DNA from: CAWBRT01 sp963696525
GTDB lineage: Bacteria; Acidobacteriota; Terriglobia; Terriglobales; Acidobacteriaceae
Length of the DNA: 64,000 nucleotides
Assembly: GCA_963696525.1 (NCBI GenBank)
Contig: CAVOKO010000009.1
Span: forward strand, 868,001-932,000
Direction of reading: 5' to 3'
Shown here piece after piece: positions 19,825-29,460 of the stretch (within the stretch, counting starts at the first letter, position 1; every line of letters starts with the position of its first letter). The notes below the pieces were generated by a model, which was not told the DNA's origin, did not search any database, and saw only the letters and a program-made list of their open reading frames with translations. The position numbers and the translations under genes are program-made.

Positions 19825-20174
19825 CAGACTGAATCGCGGTCTCACCGGCAAGCCGGCGTTACCCTATGCATGCCTGGGGGACCTGCCGGGCTGCTTCTAG
19901 TTGGATGGGCAAAAGGTACTTTTTGTTGTGTGTCTCCGGACGCTCTGCCGGCTCGAGTGGCTTGCAAACGAACGATTTTGTAAACCAACGGATTTTACAA
20001 ACGAACGCCCGGTTCGCCGCATCCAATCGCAGAGGGCAGAGCTTCTCATTGGCTGCCGCCGGGGTCAGCAGAAGGCGCCGGTGAGCCGATTGCACCCTTC
20101 CGGTGAGGCCAAATCGGGGCAGGGCACAACCAGCCTGGGCCGCGAGCACGACGGTAGTCAAACCCGAGGACAAG
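19825..20174. other. Divergent promoter region with iterons
   Basis: A 350-base gap between two divergent genes (TPR protein and secreted DUF protein). No gene is seen. It contains the tandem repeat at 19966-20007. Confidence 0.55.
19966..20007. promoter_or_regulatory. Tandem direct repeats (iterons), possible operator
   Basis: Two and a half copies of a 16-17 base unit: AAACGAACG at 19966, AAACCAACG at 19982 and AAACGAACG at 19999, separated by ATTTTGT and GATTTTAC. Spacing is close to one and a half helical turns, so the outer copies lie 33 bases (three turns) apart. A DNA-binding protein site is the simplest reading. Confidence 0.5.
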
Positions 20175-21158
20175 ATGAATCGACTGTTTCCCGCCATTCT
20201 ATTGCTCTTGCTCTCAGTCCTTATGACGCAGGCGCAAAACACCCAAAAGGGCTCAGAGATCGTAAATAACAAGCAGAACGGCCCGGGCATTGAAACCACG
20301 GAAACTCCGGCTGCCGGAGCCCAGAAAGCTGCCGATTCGGCGAGCCAGGAGCTGCCCCATACCGAGATCGTCCCGGAATCGGCTGCCGCACCCGACCCGA
20401 TCCTCGATCCCGGCCCACTGCCGAACACCCCCATGAGCCTGATCGGCGGGACCGTCAAAAAAGTCGATACCATCCGCAATCGGGTGATGATTCAACCGTT
20501 CGGGGGCGGCCCGGAGGCGGCGGTTCTGTTCGACGATCGCTCGCACATCTACCGTAATGGCGCGGCTACAACCGTGCTCGGCATCCATCGCGGCGACCGG
20601 GTTTATGTGGATACGATGACTCTGGAGCACAAAGTCTTCGCTCGCACCATCCGAGTGGAGACGGCCACGGGACCGGTCGAGGCCCACGGCCAGGTCGTGC
20701 ACTTCAATGCCTCGAATCACGAAGTCCAGATGCGCGAGAGTCTGACCTTACAGTTGGTTAGCTTTTCCATCTCGGAGCGCACCGCGCTGCATAAGAAGAA
20801 TGGCGTGGCGACGACCGCCGATTTTGTTCCCGGGACTCTGATCGAGGCGGTTTTCGCGCCCGGTCGCAAGGGTGGGATCGCGAACGATGTCAACATTCTG
20901 GCGGTGCCGGGAAGCAGCTACGTCTTTGTCGGACGGATTACGAATGTGGACGTGCGTCGAGGGCTGCTGGCCGTCGAGAATGAAAGCGACCAGAGGAATT
21001 ACGAGCTCCGCTACAATGCGGCACAGGTTCCCGAGCACGATCGTCTAAGGGTTGGAGCCAAGGTGACGGCACGGGCCAATTTCGACGGGAAAAGCTACTT
21101 GGTGGATTCCATTTCAATCCTTGAGCCGGCCCCCGACAACACCAAAGCCGAGCGCTGA
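20175..21158 (+). CDS. Secreted protein with DUF5666-like beta domains
   Basis: A 327-residue exported protein. The signal peptide is LFPAILLLLLSVLMTQAQ. A Pro/Ala-rich linker runs to about residue 85. Repeated small beta-barrel-like units follow: LIGGTVKKVDTIRNRVMIQ, EAHGQVVHFNASNHEVQM and VFVGRITNVDVRRGLLAV. These resemble the DUF5666/OB-like repeats common in acidobacteria. The start at 20175 follows GAGGA and directly precedes the signal peptide. Function is unknown; ligand or metal binding in the periplasm is possible. Confidence 0.7.
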   Translation: MNRLFPAILLLLLSVLMTQAQNTQKGSEIVNNKQNGPGIETTETPAAGAQKAADSASQELPHTEIVPESAAAPDPILDPGPLPNTPMSLIGGTVKKVDTIRNRVMIQPFGGGPEAAVLFDDRSHIYRNGAATTVLGIHRGDRVYVDTMTLEHKVFARTIRVETATGPVEAHGQVVHFNASNHEVQMRESLTLQLVSFSISERTALHKKNGVATTADFVPGTLIEAVFAPGRKGGIANDVNILAVPGSSYVFVGRITNVDVRRGLLAVENESDQRNYELRYNAAQVPEHDRLRVGAKVTARANFDGKSYLVDSISILEPAPDNTKAER

Positions 21159-21251
21159 AAAGGGCCGCAGCTGCACCATACGTTGGCTTCAGTGGCCTGC
21201 CTTTGGCGGAATCACCGGGCGGGATGCTAAAAAACTGGCAATCTCGCAAGC

Positions 21252-21276
21252 AGTCGGCTAAGCTGCCGGCTTTTTT
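21252..21276 (+). terminator. Terminator after the secreted DUF protein
   Basis: Stem AGTCGGC / GCCGGCT with loop TAAGCT, followed by six T. It lies about 95 bases after the stop at 21158 and overlaps the last codons of the convergent zinc-ribbon gene, whose Lys-Lys codons supply the T run. Confidence 0.6.
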
Positions 21277-21680
21277 AACAGCAGTGCGGCCAGCAGAGCC
21301 ACCGCCGAAGCCAACATCCACTCGATCCGCCAAGTCTGCACGGCCTGCCATTCCCGCATGGTATCGGCACGGTAAATGACACCGCTCAAGAGTGCGCCCA
21401 GCACGCAGGTGCAGGCTGCGACGAAGAGGAAAAACGAGGCCAAGTTGAGGCCCAGCTTCTCGCGCATACGGTCAATCTCGAAGCATTGCGTCCAGCCCGG
21501 GCGCCGCTGCGCCGAAGGCTCGCGCAGAGCACCACAGACGTGGCAGAAGCGGGCTCCGGGGGCAAATTCCGCAGCGCAATTGGCACAGCAGGCCGCCGCA
21601 AAAGCAGAGTCAACTCCAGCGCGGGGTGGATGCGCCGGCCGCCAAAAATCCTGCGATACTCCCGGCGCGCGTTCCGCCAT
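21258..21680 (-). CDS. Zinc-ribbon membrane protein
   Basis: A 140-residue protein. The N-terminal half has a zinc ribbon with CANC and CHVC pairs (AACCANCAAEF, ARFCHVCGALRE). Two hydrophobic helices follow (about 80-102 and 122-135). Such ribbon-plus-membrane proteins are common in acidobacteria and have no assigned role. The region before its start (21681-21910) holds no gene I can support. Confidence 0.65.
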   Translation of the reverse strand: MAERAPGVSQDFWRPAHPPRAGVDSAFAAACCANCAAEFAPGARFCHVCGALREPSAQRRPGWTQCFEIDRMREKLGLNLASFFLFVAACTCVLGALLSGVIYRADTMREWQAVQTWRIEWMLASAVALLAALLLKKPAA

Positions 21681-21910
21681 CGATGCTGCCTCCTGACGCT
21701 ACATGGTTGACATGGCAAGCCAGATGCCATTTGCAGCGGGCGCACTCACGCCTGTCTTTAGAAGGTTTTCAGTGGCCAGCGGGCCATTCAATGGGAGAGT
21801 CACGAAAGGCAGAAATTACCGGGGTGCGCAGGAAGTTCCAGCGCGCCGCCCGGAGCAGCGGGAGAGGACGCCCATACAAACGAGGGCAGTCCCTCCAGCC
21901 AGGTTGAGGT

Positions 21911-22141
21911 TCAGTTTCTCATCGGCATTGCGAGAACGTTCTCCATGGGCGTCTTTTCCACCCAATAGGCGATCATCAGCAGGTCCGCTGAAGTGAACTC
22001 GACGTTTTCGGGTCGGGGGGTACCGTCGTTAAAGATGTGTGCGTCGAGAATGACATGGAGCAACGGGAGAGCAATGCCAAGTGCCTCGGAGGCCTCTCTC
22101 TCGTTGTAGATCTGTTTCGCCGACATTTTTGAGTTGTGCAT
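21911..22141 (-). CDS. Small hypothetical protein
   Basis: A 76-residue protein, with start taken at the ATG at 22141 (MHNSKMSAKQ); MSAKQIYNE at 22126 is an alternative. The sequence QIYNEREASEALGIALPLLHVIL looks like a MerR/excisionase-type helix-turn-helix, where the protein contacts DNA or another protein. No partner gene is adjacent. Confidence in coding is moderate, from the regular helical pattern and lack of a better frame. Confidence 0.5.
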   Translation of the reverse strand: MHNSKMSAKQIYNEREASEALGIALPLLHVILDAHIFNDGTPRPENVEFTSADLLMIAYWVEKTPMENVLAMPMRN

Positions 22142-22509
22142 AGTGGCGCGTGTCGAATTAGCGATGATCCTTTGTACCGGCCCGGCGCGCGCACGGAAAT
22201 CGGGTGAAGTTCTAAGCATCTACTCTGCTTTTGCCTTATTAACCACACTGCCAACGCTTTTCGGCACACTAGATTGCTTAGAGAATCAATGAGATCCGGG
22301 CTGAATTCACCCTATCCTGGCAGGCTGGGACGCCGCCGGTTGCACCCGGGCGGGTGTGCCACATCGTCGCCTGTGGGGTGTGGTATGAGCTTGAAACGGC
22401 GCGGCTAGAGCGCCAGCAGAAACAAAAGGAGGCTCGAACTTCGCTCGCCATGACAGTCTGGTTGATTGGGATATACCAGGGGGGCCGTGCGTCCCAGCCA
22501 GACAATAGC

Positions 22510-22625
22510 AGCGTGTTTCAAAAATCCGTTCCTGGGAAAATGGCTGATTCCCTCGGGGGCTAAAGCCCGCGTTTTTCCCAGTTCTGGACGGCATGGCCTT
22601 CAAGGAACTATTTGTGAAACACGCT
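22510..22625. repeat. Family D inverted-repeat element, copy 1
   Basis: Perfect 11-base terminal inverted repeats AGCGTGTTTCA (22510-22520) and TGAAACACGCT (22615-22625) enclose about 94 bases. A second element with the same ends is at 34165-34288. The interiors differ. Confidence 0.6.
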
Positions 22626-22632
22626 CAAGGAA

Positions 22633-22663
22633 AACGCGCCCTTAACCTTCAGGCGCGTTCTTC
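22633..22663 (-). terminator. Terminator of the small zinc-ribbon gene
   Basis: Stem AACGCGCC / GGCGCGTT, perfect over eight bases with an 11-base loop, followed on the minus strand by TTTTCC. It lies about 90 bases after the stop of the gene at 22751-22930. Confidence 0.55.
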
Positions 22664-22682
22664 TTACCAAAAACTACTCTCA

Positions 22683-22750
22683 GATTTGTCGGTCGCCGAA
22701 AACCAGCGCGACCTCGGGATGACACTGGTACAAGTTTTTCAGCAACCAGG
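22683..22750. repeat. Interspersed repeat family B, copy 2
   Basis: Blocks CCGAAAACCAGCGCGACC, CGGGATGACAC and TTTTTCAGCAACC, in the same order as the copies at 10419 and 30399. It ends one base before the stop codon of the small zinc-ribbon gene. Confidence 0.7.
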
Positions 22751-22930
22751 TCAGAGCTTCTCGTAGAATTCGCAAGCCGAACAGGAGATGTAAACTCCGC
22801 CGGGGATGTTGCGTTCGCGATCCTTGACGCGCTTCACGATCCGGGTCGGTTTGCCACACTTGGGACAATCGGTGCTCTTGGAAGTATCCATCACCTTCTT
22901 ACGGTCTGCAGTCTTCGCAATCTTCGCCAT
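22751..22930 (-). CDS. 59-residue zinc-ribbon protein
   Basis: A very small gene. The protein starts MAKIAKTADRKKVM, has one zinc ribbon (DCPKCGKPTRIV, then YISCSACEFYEKL at the end) and a basic linker between the two cysteine pairs. The ATG at 22930 is preceded by TTAGGAGACGG, a strong ribosome binding site seven bases away. The four cysteines, basic charge and good start make this a confident gene. RNA, DNA or ribosome binding is possible, but no function is known. Confidence 0.8.
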   Translation of the reverse strand: MAKIAKTADRKKVMDTSKSTDCPKCGKPTRIVKRVKDRERNIPGGVYISCSACEFYEKL

Positions 22931-23263
22931 TTCCGTCTCCTAAAAGGTTGTTGCCGCAGGCTTCTAAGCGGACTCCGCCACTCTGGCAGGGTCGCCGCAG
23001 TTGCACGCTGCCGCCTCCAACCCGCCTTCAATCTGGAACTTATGCTTTCACCGACGGGAACCCTGACTGATAGGGTCAAACTTACCGGGTAGCACCCCTG
23101 ATATTACCATGGACCATTTTGCGTCGAGCTCACTGCCGGGAATCACCGGGCACGGCTGACGCCGCATCTGTTATATTTTCAGCGAGTAGCTGACACTTTC
23201 AAAGAGCAGCTGACGGGCGAAGATTCGCGCTCCCAGCTTTCGAGCTTTCCAGCCACAGCCAGA
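22931..23263. other. Intergenic region before the mla genes
   Basis: About 330 bases with no gene. A TATATT hexamer at 23172-23177 could be a -10 element for mlaE, but no -35 partner is evident. AGCTGAC occurs twice (near 23187 and 23208). Confidence 0.4.
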
Positions 23264-24046
23264 ATGGAACTCTTTTCGCCAACCGAGTTTGCCAAGGACA
23301 AGATACTGGCGGTCCAGGAATACGCTCTACTCTCCTGGCAATCGATTACGAACCTCTTCAAGCAGCCGCGTTATATCGCGGATACGCTCCAGCAGGCCGA
23401 CGTGATCGGGGTTGGTTCTCTGCCCATCGTAGTTCTGACCGGCTTTTTCACCGGGGCGGTGCTGGCATTGCAGAGCGCGAACTCGTTGACCCGCTTCGGC
23501 GCATTATCGTTTACCGGGCAGCTTGTCTCGCTTTCGATGGTGCGTGAACTTGGACCGGTGCTCACCGGTTTGATGGTGGCGGGGCGCAACGCCAGTGGGA
23601 TGGCCAGCGAACTGGGCTCGATGAAAGTCACCGAGCAGATTGACGCCATGCGGGCGCTCGGCACCGATCCCGGCAAGAAGCTGGTTACGCCCCGCGTTAT
23701 CTCGACCATGGTGATGTTGTTTTTTCTCACCATCATCTCCGACCTGGTCGGGCTGGCCGGCGGTTCCATGGTGGCCGTGCTGCTGCTGCGGCTGGACTCA
23801 AATGAATACTGGAATTACGCCTGGCGCTCGCTCGCCATGGGCGACGTATTCCAGGGCTTGGCGAAGCCTGTAATTTTCGGTTTTATCATCGCCAGCGTCG
23901 GCTGCTACTACGGATTGAGCGCTCGCGGCGGGACCCAGGGCGTTGGCCGCGCCACTACCCAGGCGGTGGTCGCCGCCAGCGTTCTCATCCTGGTGGTCGA
24001 CTTCTTCCTGACACGATTGCTTATGGTAATCGTCCCGGTCCGCTGA
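23264..24046 (+). CDS. mlaE: MlaE-type lipid ABC transporter permease
   Basis: The inner-membrane permease of an Mla-type phospholipid transport system, 260 residues with five to six membrane segments. The family signatures MVRELGPVLTGLMVAGR and SMKVTEQIDAMRALGTDP are intact. The N-terminal amphipathic part has FAKDKILAVQEYA. It is followed eight bases later by the matching ATPase. No MlaD (MCE) or MlaC gene is visible in the window, so the substrate-binding part must lie elsewhere. Confidence 0.92.
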   Translation: MELFSPTEFAKDKILAVQEYALLSWQSITNLFKQPRYIADTLQQADVIGVGSLPIVVLTGFFTGAVLALQSANSLTRFGALSFTGQLVSLSMVRELGPVLTGLMVAGRNASGMASELGSMKVTEQIDAMRALGTDPGKKLVTPRVISTMVMLFFLTIISDLVGLAGGSMVAVLLLRLDSNEYWNYAWRSLAMGDVFQGLAKPVIFGFIIASVGCYYGLSARGGTQGVGRATTQAVVAASVLILVVDFFLTRLLMVIVPVR

Positions 24047-24054
24047 CATGGTGA

Positions 24055-24879
24055 ATGGAGTGCAGAGAAGACCCGGCGGCCGGCGAAGCGAAGCCGACCA
24101 TCGTCTTCGAAAAAGTCAGCATCGGTTTTGAAGGGAATCCGGTGCTGGAAGAAATTTCGTTCACGCTCGAAGACGGCGAAACCAAAATTCTGTTGGGGGT
24201 AAGTGGTTCGGGCAAGACGCTCATCCTCAAACTTGCCCTCGGACTCATCCAGCCGGACAGCGGGCGGATCTACGTGCTCGGCCGCGAAATTACGCGAATG
24301 AAGGAAGAAGACCTGTTTGGATTGCGCCGCATGATTGGCATGGTCTTCCAGGAAAGCGCGCTATTCGACTCGCTTACCGTCGAGGAAAACGTTGCCTACC
24401 GCCTCTACGAAGAGCACCTCGCTACAGAAGAAATTCACCGTCGCGTCATCGAGGCATTGCGCTTCGTGGAGCTGGAAAATACGGTCGGTCTTTACCCTCC
24501 CGAGCTTTCCGGCGGGATGCGGCGCCGGGTCGCCATCGCGCGCGCCATCATCACAGAACCGCATGTCCTGCTCTACGACTCGCCAACCGGAGGACTCGAT
24601 CCGGTCACCTCAACCACGATCATCGAATTGCTGGTGAAACAACGGGACGTTTACAAGACCAGCGCGCTGCTGGTTACACAACGGCTGCAGGATGCGTATC
24701 TGATGGCCACGCACCACTTCAACCGGCAGGCGAACCGGATGGAACGCATCGCCGAAGGCCAGCAAATCGACATGCATACCCGATTCATCCTGCTGCGCGA
24801 CTGCCGGATTATCTTTCAGGGCACTGCGGCCGAACTGGCCAACTCGCCCGACCCGTATATACGGGACTATCTGAGCTAA
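24055..24879 (+). CDS. mlaF: MlaF-type lipid ABC transporter ATPase
   Basis: The ATPase partner of mlaE, 274 residues. Walker A is GVSGSGKT (48-55), the Q-loop is MVFQES, the signature is LSGGM (151-155) and Walker B is VLLYDSPTGGLDP. The residue after the Walker B Asp is Ser176 where most ABC ATPases have the catalytic Glu. The C-terminal 60 residues (RQANRMERIAEGQQ onward) extend past the core, as in MlaF proteins that regulate oligomerisation. The start ATG at 24055 is eight bases after the mlaE stop. Confidence 0.9.
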   Translation: MECREDPAAGEAKPTIVFEKVSIGFEGNPVLEEISFTLEDGETKILLGVSGSGKTLILKLALGLIQPDSGRIYVLGREITRMKEEDLFGLRRMIGMVFQESALFDSLTVEENVAYRLYEEHLATEEIHRRVIEALRFVELENTVGLYPPELSGGMRRRVAIARAIITEPHVLLYDSPTGGLDPVTSTTIIELLVKQRDVYKTSALLVTQRLQDAYLMATHHFNRQANRMERIAEGQQIDMHTRFILLRDCRIIFQGTAAELANSPDPYIRDYLS

Positions 24880-24906
24880 AGCAGTTTTGCCCGGCGGCTC
24901 AACTCT

Positions 24907-25362
24907 TTAACTCTTGGCCATCTTTTTGCGCATCTCGGAGACGACTTGCACCCGCTCCAGGGTCGCTTTGAGCTTGGTGCGTCCGCTCTCGCTGCGCTGC
25001 AACAAGGTCTCGATATTGCGAAGGAATTCCGCTACCCCCATGCGCTCGCGGATCTGGGCCAGGAAAGGATGCAGCTTGGCGAAAGTAAAAATCATTTCGC
25101 CGGCGCTGTCCAGGAACAGCTCTTCGTGCAGCGCACCCCGCAAAACCAAGCTCGCGGCCATGTCCCAGTAGCTGACCACCTGGCGCACGTAGGCGTTCTC
25201 GTCACTTCCCCAGGCTTGCGCAAGCCGCAGGAATTCCTCCGCCGATTGCGGGAAAAAGTTGTTTACGAAATCCCTCGCTTTGCGCATCAACGGCTCGCGC
25301 CGGAGGTCGTAAAGCTTGAGAATCAATTTGGCGTCGTCTGCCGTGGCCTTGCGTGCTTCCAT
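24907..25362 (-). CDS. Conserved protein of unknown function
   Basis: A 151-residue, mostly helical protein starting MEARKATADDAKLILKLYDL. It has conserved aromatic and Trp residues (AQAWGSDENAYVRQVVSYWDMAASLV) and no signal peptide or known catalytic motif. It lies downstream of topA on the same strand, beyond the topA terminator. I do not recognise the family. Coding is likely from its regular amphipathic helices and intact frame. Confidence 0.65.
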   Translation of the reverse strand: MEARKATADDAKLILKLYDLRREPLMRKARDFVNNFFPQSAEEFLRLAQAWGSDENAYVRQVVSYWDMAASLVLRGALHEELFLDSAGEMIFTFAKLHPFLAQIRERMGVAEFLRNIETLLQRSESGRTKLKATLERVQVVSEMRKKMAKS

Positions 25363-25375
25363 GCTGCCTCCATGC

Positions 25376-25402
25376 TAAAAGCCCGCCGAGCACCGGCGGG
25401 CT
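25376..25402 (-). terminator. Terminator of topA
   Basis: Perfect 9-base stem AGCCCGCCG / CGGCGGGCT (25380-25388 and 25394-25402) with a five-base loop, then TTTTAG on the minus strand. It lies 50 bases after the topA stop. Confidence 0.75.
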
Positions 25403-25452
25403 GGATTTTAGAAAAAAATAAGGGACACCGCAGCCGGTTCAAGCAACGCTGT

Positions 25453-28030
25453 TCAGGCTGAGGCCTTTTCCGCCGGCGGCGCCACACGGCGGGAATAATC
25501 GCAGGACTTGGCCGGCTCGGCGGTCGCGATCTTTTTCTTGCCTTTGCCTTTCGCCGGCGCGGTGCTCTTGCTGTTCGGACAGACCAGAAATGTGCCGTCC
25601 TTGGTCGTCTTTTCCACCAGGTAGGAACTGCCGCAGTCGGGACAGGTTTCCGCCACCGGCCTGGTGGCCGAAGTAAAATCGCACTTGGGATAGTTCGAAC
25701 AGCCGTAGAAGAAATTTCCGCGCCGCGCTTTCTTCTCGACCAGTTCACCGTCCTTGCACTTCGGACATTTCATCCCGATATAGTTCTGCTTGACCCATTT
25801 GCACTCGGGGTATCCCGAGCAGGCAACGAACTCTCCGAAGCGCCCGTGGCGCAGAACCAGGTTGCGCCCGCACTCGGGACACTTCTCTTCGAGCGGAACG
25901 TCCGGAATCTTTTTGGCCTGATCGAGCCGCCGCGTGGTCTTGCAATCCGGATATCCTGTGCAAGCCATGAACTGCCCAAAGCGCCCGCGTTTGAGCACCA
26001 TCGTGCGGCCGCAGTTCTCGCAGTACTCTTCCTCCTGCGTCTCCTGCATCTCGGCCCCGTCGAGGTCGGTGAGGTTGATCGGGTTTTCCTTGGTAAAGGT
26101 GCAGGACTCCGGATCCTTCTTGTCATACGTGGAGCAGGCGAAAAACGAGCCGTGCTTTCCCCACTTCAACACCAGCGGAGCGCCGCACCGTTCGCACTTC
26201 TGGTCAGTCGGCTTCTCCATGCGCTTGATGTTTTCCATGTGCTTTTCAGCGTAGGAGAGATCCCGCTCGAACTTGTCGTAGAACTCGCGCAGCGCGTCGG
26301 TCCACTTCTCCTTGCCGTCTTCGATCCCGTCGAGCTCCTCTTCGAGACGCGCCGTGTACTGCGGATCGAATATGTCCTTGAAGTTTTCGACGAGCAGATC
26401 GGTGACCACCATGCCGATTTCCGTGGGGATGAATTTTCCACCGCGGCCGGGCGTCTTCTGCACGTACTGGCGCTCCTGGATCGTGCTCAGGATGGTGGCA
26501 TAGGTCGAAGGCCTTCCGATGCCGCGCTCCTCGAGATCCTTCACCAGCGACGCCTCGTTGTAACGTGGAGGCGGCTCGGTGAAGTGCTGCTCCGGCTTGA
26601 GGCTTCGCAGTTTCAGCTTCTGGCCCTCGGCGAGCGGCGGCAGCTTGTGTTTCAAGGCCTCGTCTTCCTCGTCCCTGGCGTCCTTCGCTTCCTCATAAAC
26701 CTTCAGGAAGCCATCGAATTTCGGCACCGTTCCGGTGACGCGGAACTGACACCGGCCGTTCTCGACCGCGGGATTGCCGGCGAGCGCCGGGGCGGCGGTT
26801 GCCGGGGTGAGGGCATCGATATCCACCGTGGTCTGATCGAAGACCGCCGGCGCCATCTGCGAGGCTACGAAACGCTGCCAGATGAGTTTGTAAACCTTCA
26901 TCTCATCTTCGTGCAGGTACTGTTTCAGATCATCCGGATGCCTGGAAGCTTCAGTCGGACGAATCGCTTCGTGCGCCTCCTGCGCTCCCTGCTGCTTGGT
27001 TTTGAAGACGTTGGGCTGATCGGGCAAATACTGCTTTCCATAATCGCGCTCGATCACCTCGCGCGCCTCCGCCAGCGCTTCGTTGGAGACGCGGGTCGAG
27101 TCGGTGCGCATGTAGGTGATGAGGCCGACAGTGCCTTCGTCGCCGAGATCGACGCCTTCATAGAGCCGTTGCGCGAGCATCATGGCGCGCTTCACGCTGA
27201 TGCCCAGCTTGCGCGCCGCATCCTGCTGGAACTTGCTGGTGGTGAACGGCGCGCTGGCGTTGCGGCGGGTTTCGCGCGTCTCCACCGAGCGCACGCGTCC
27301 AGGCAGCGTCCCCGAGAGCCGATTCGAGCAGCTTTGCCGCTTCTTCATTGGGCAGAACGTTGTGCTTCGGATTGGTTCCCACCAGGCGCGCGTCGAATGC
27401 CGGGGGCTTCGGCCCCAGCAGATGCGCGTCCAGCGTCCAGTACTCCACGGGATCGAAAGCCTTGATTTCGCGCTCGCGCTCGACGATGAGCCGCAAGGCA
27501 ACGGTCTGCACGCGTCCCGCGGAAAGGCCGCGACGAACTTTGTCCCACAATAATGGAGAAACTTGGTAGCCCACGATGCGGTCGAGCACGCGCCTGGTCT
27601 GCTGCGCATCCACCAGGTTGCGATCGATTTCGCGAGGATGGCGGAACGCCTCCTGCACCGCCCGCTTGGTGATCTCGTTGAAGCTGACGCGCACCACCCG
27701 CTGGGCCACGCCTTTCTTGCTCTTGACGCCGTTATTGAGTTCCCCGGCGAGGTGCCACGCAATCGCTTCGCCCTCGCGGTCCGGGTCGGGGGCCAGGTAG
27801 ATGGCATCTGCACCCTTGGCCATCTTCTTCAACTTGGCCAAAATTTTTTCTTTTCCGGGAATGACCCGGTATTCGGTCTCGAAATTATTCTCGACGTCAA
27901 CTCCGAGCTCGCTCTTCGGCAGATCCTTCACATGACCAAGCGAGGCTTCCACTTCGTATCCGCTTCCCAGGTATTTTTGAATCGTCTTTGCCTTGGCGGG
28001 CGATTCGACGATGACTAATCCTTTGGCCAA
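25453..28030 (-). CDS. topA: DNA topoisomerase I (one frameshift)
   Basis: Type IA topoisomerase relaxing negative supercoils, about 859 residues. The Toprim domain is at the start (LVIVESPAKAKTIQKYLG, DPDREGEAIAWHLA). The breakage domain has YMRTDSTR with the catalytic Tyr. The C-terminus holds five zinc ribbons (CERCGAPLV, CENCGRTMV, CPECGRNLV, CPKCKDGELV, CPDCGSSYLV) and a Lys-rich tail. A frameshift near 27305 is explained by one extra G in a four-G run; removal gives ALGTLPGRVRSVE. The gene follows dprA on the same strand, a widely conserved order. Confidence 0.95.
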
Positions 28031-28176
28031 AATAAACCTCTAAAAGACTGTTGCGAAATTAAAAGGCTGTTGCGAAATCTTCTCGGCGGAAAATTGGCAT
28101 GCCTTGAATCCTGCTTAAGCTAGCACGAGCCGGCGAAAATCACAAAACCGGAGCGGCGCGGCCGATTGGACCCCGG

Positions 28177-29341
28177 CTAAAAAGTGCGCACGTAATTTTT
28201 GCCTGGAAGTTGCCGAATGCGTCCCGAGAGTTCCAGTTCAAAAAGCGCGGCAAAGATCTCAGAGGAGGAAAAAACGCCTTCCAGTTCCTCCACCAACTGA
28301 TCGATGTGAATCGACTCGTCTGCCTTGATGAGGGCGTAAACCTTCTTTTCATTTCCCTCGACAGGTGTCTTCTTCTCAGACTCAAGCAAAGATGCGGACT
28401 GGTCCGATGCAGAGGGACGCGCCGCTTCGACGAGCAGACGGATGTCGGTTGGCAGCTCCTCCCACACATCTTCCCAGGTCGCGACCAGCTTAGCACCCTG
28501 CTTGATCAGTGTGTTCGGTCCCCAGGCGAGTTTATTGGTCACGTTTCCCGGAACGGCAAACACTTCCCTGCACTGTTCCAAAGCGCAACGCGCGGTAATG
28601 CGGGTGCCACTGTACTCGCCCGCCTCGACCACCAGCACGCCGCGCGAGAGTCCGCTGATGACGCGATTGCGAATCGGAAAATTCTGCGGCGCGGGCGAAG
28701 CTCCCATGGGAAATTCGCTGACCAAGCGCGCCGCCGTTGGCAAGGATCTGTTCGGAAAGCTTCTGGTTCTCCCGGGGATAAATAATATCGATCCCACTGC
28801 CGAAGACCGCTACCGTCTTTGCCTTGGCATTCACCGCCCCGCGATGCGCCGCCGAATCGACCCCGCGAGCCATTCCACTGAATATGATGAGTCCGCGAAC
28901 CGCCAGGTCGCAGGCCAGCCGTTCCGCCATCCCCAGCCCGTACGGCGTGGGATGCCGCGTGCCGACGATCGCAATCCCCGGCTGGCTCAACGCCGCGACC
29001 TCGCCCTGCACGCGCAGTACCGCCGGAGGGTCGTAGATCTCAAGCAGTTGGGGCGGGTAAGCCGGGTCGTCCGGAACCAGCAGCGTGGCCCCGGCTGCCT
29101 GCACCTTTTGCAGTTCCTCGTCGGCAAGCCGCATCGACTCCCCGCTGGCGATCGATTGCGCCGAGGCCAAAGGCAATCCCGCCGCTCCCAGTTCGGCTAC
29201 CGAGACGCGGAAGATCTGTTCAACATCTCCGAAACGTTCCAGCAGCCGTTTGGTCCTGGTGGGGCCAACGCCGGGAGTAGAGGATAGAGCAAGCCAGTGG
29301 CGCGTGCGTGCGGCATCGGTTGCGGGAGAAGCAGAGGACAC
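28177..29341 (-). CDS. dprA: DNA-processing protein DprA (one frameshift)
   Basis: DprA loads RecA on incoming single-stranded DNA during transformation. The Rossmann-like core shows IAIVGTRHPTPYG, IIFSGMARGVDSAAH, VAVFGSGIDIIYP, then after the break LVSEFPMGASP, NFPIRNRVISGLS and VFAVPGN. A winged-helix domain follows at the C-terminus. One extra G near 28735 causes the frame change; removing it restores the GALVSEFP motif. An N-terminal helix-hairpin-helix-like part is present (TPGVGPTRTKRLLERFG). The start is probably GTG at 29341; the open frame continues upstream into the mqnA leader. It implies possible natural competence. Confidence 0.9.
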
Positions 29342-29460
29342 GATGATGGCTCCCGAAAAGCTCGGACTGTAGCCCGCGCCCCAAGCTTCTGTCAAGCGAA
29401 CCACCTCCGGCTGTCGTGTACAATCCTGAGTGGCTCCCGCCATCCAACACAGGCAGATCA

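Larger units (their letters stand above)
22142..22750. other. Repeat-filled intergenic region
   Basis: About 600 bases without a gene. It contains the family D element (22510-22625), a terminator hairpin (22633-22659) and family B copy 2 (22683-22750). Confidence 0.6.

Noticed and set aside
25846..27465. A 539-codon plus-strand open frame
   Set aside because: Antisense of topA; no family features and composition explained by the codon bias of topA.
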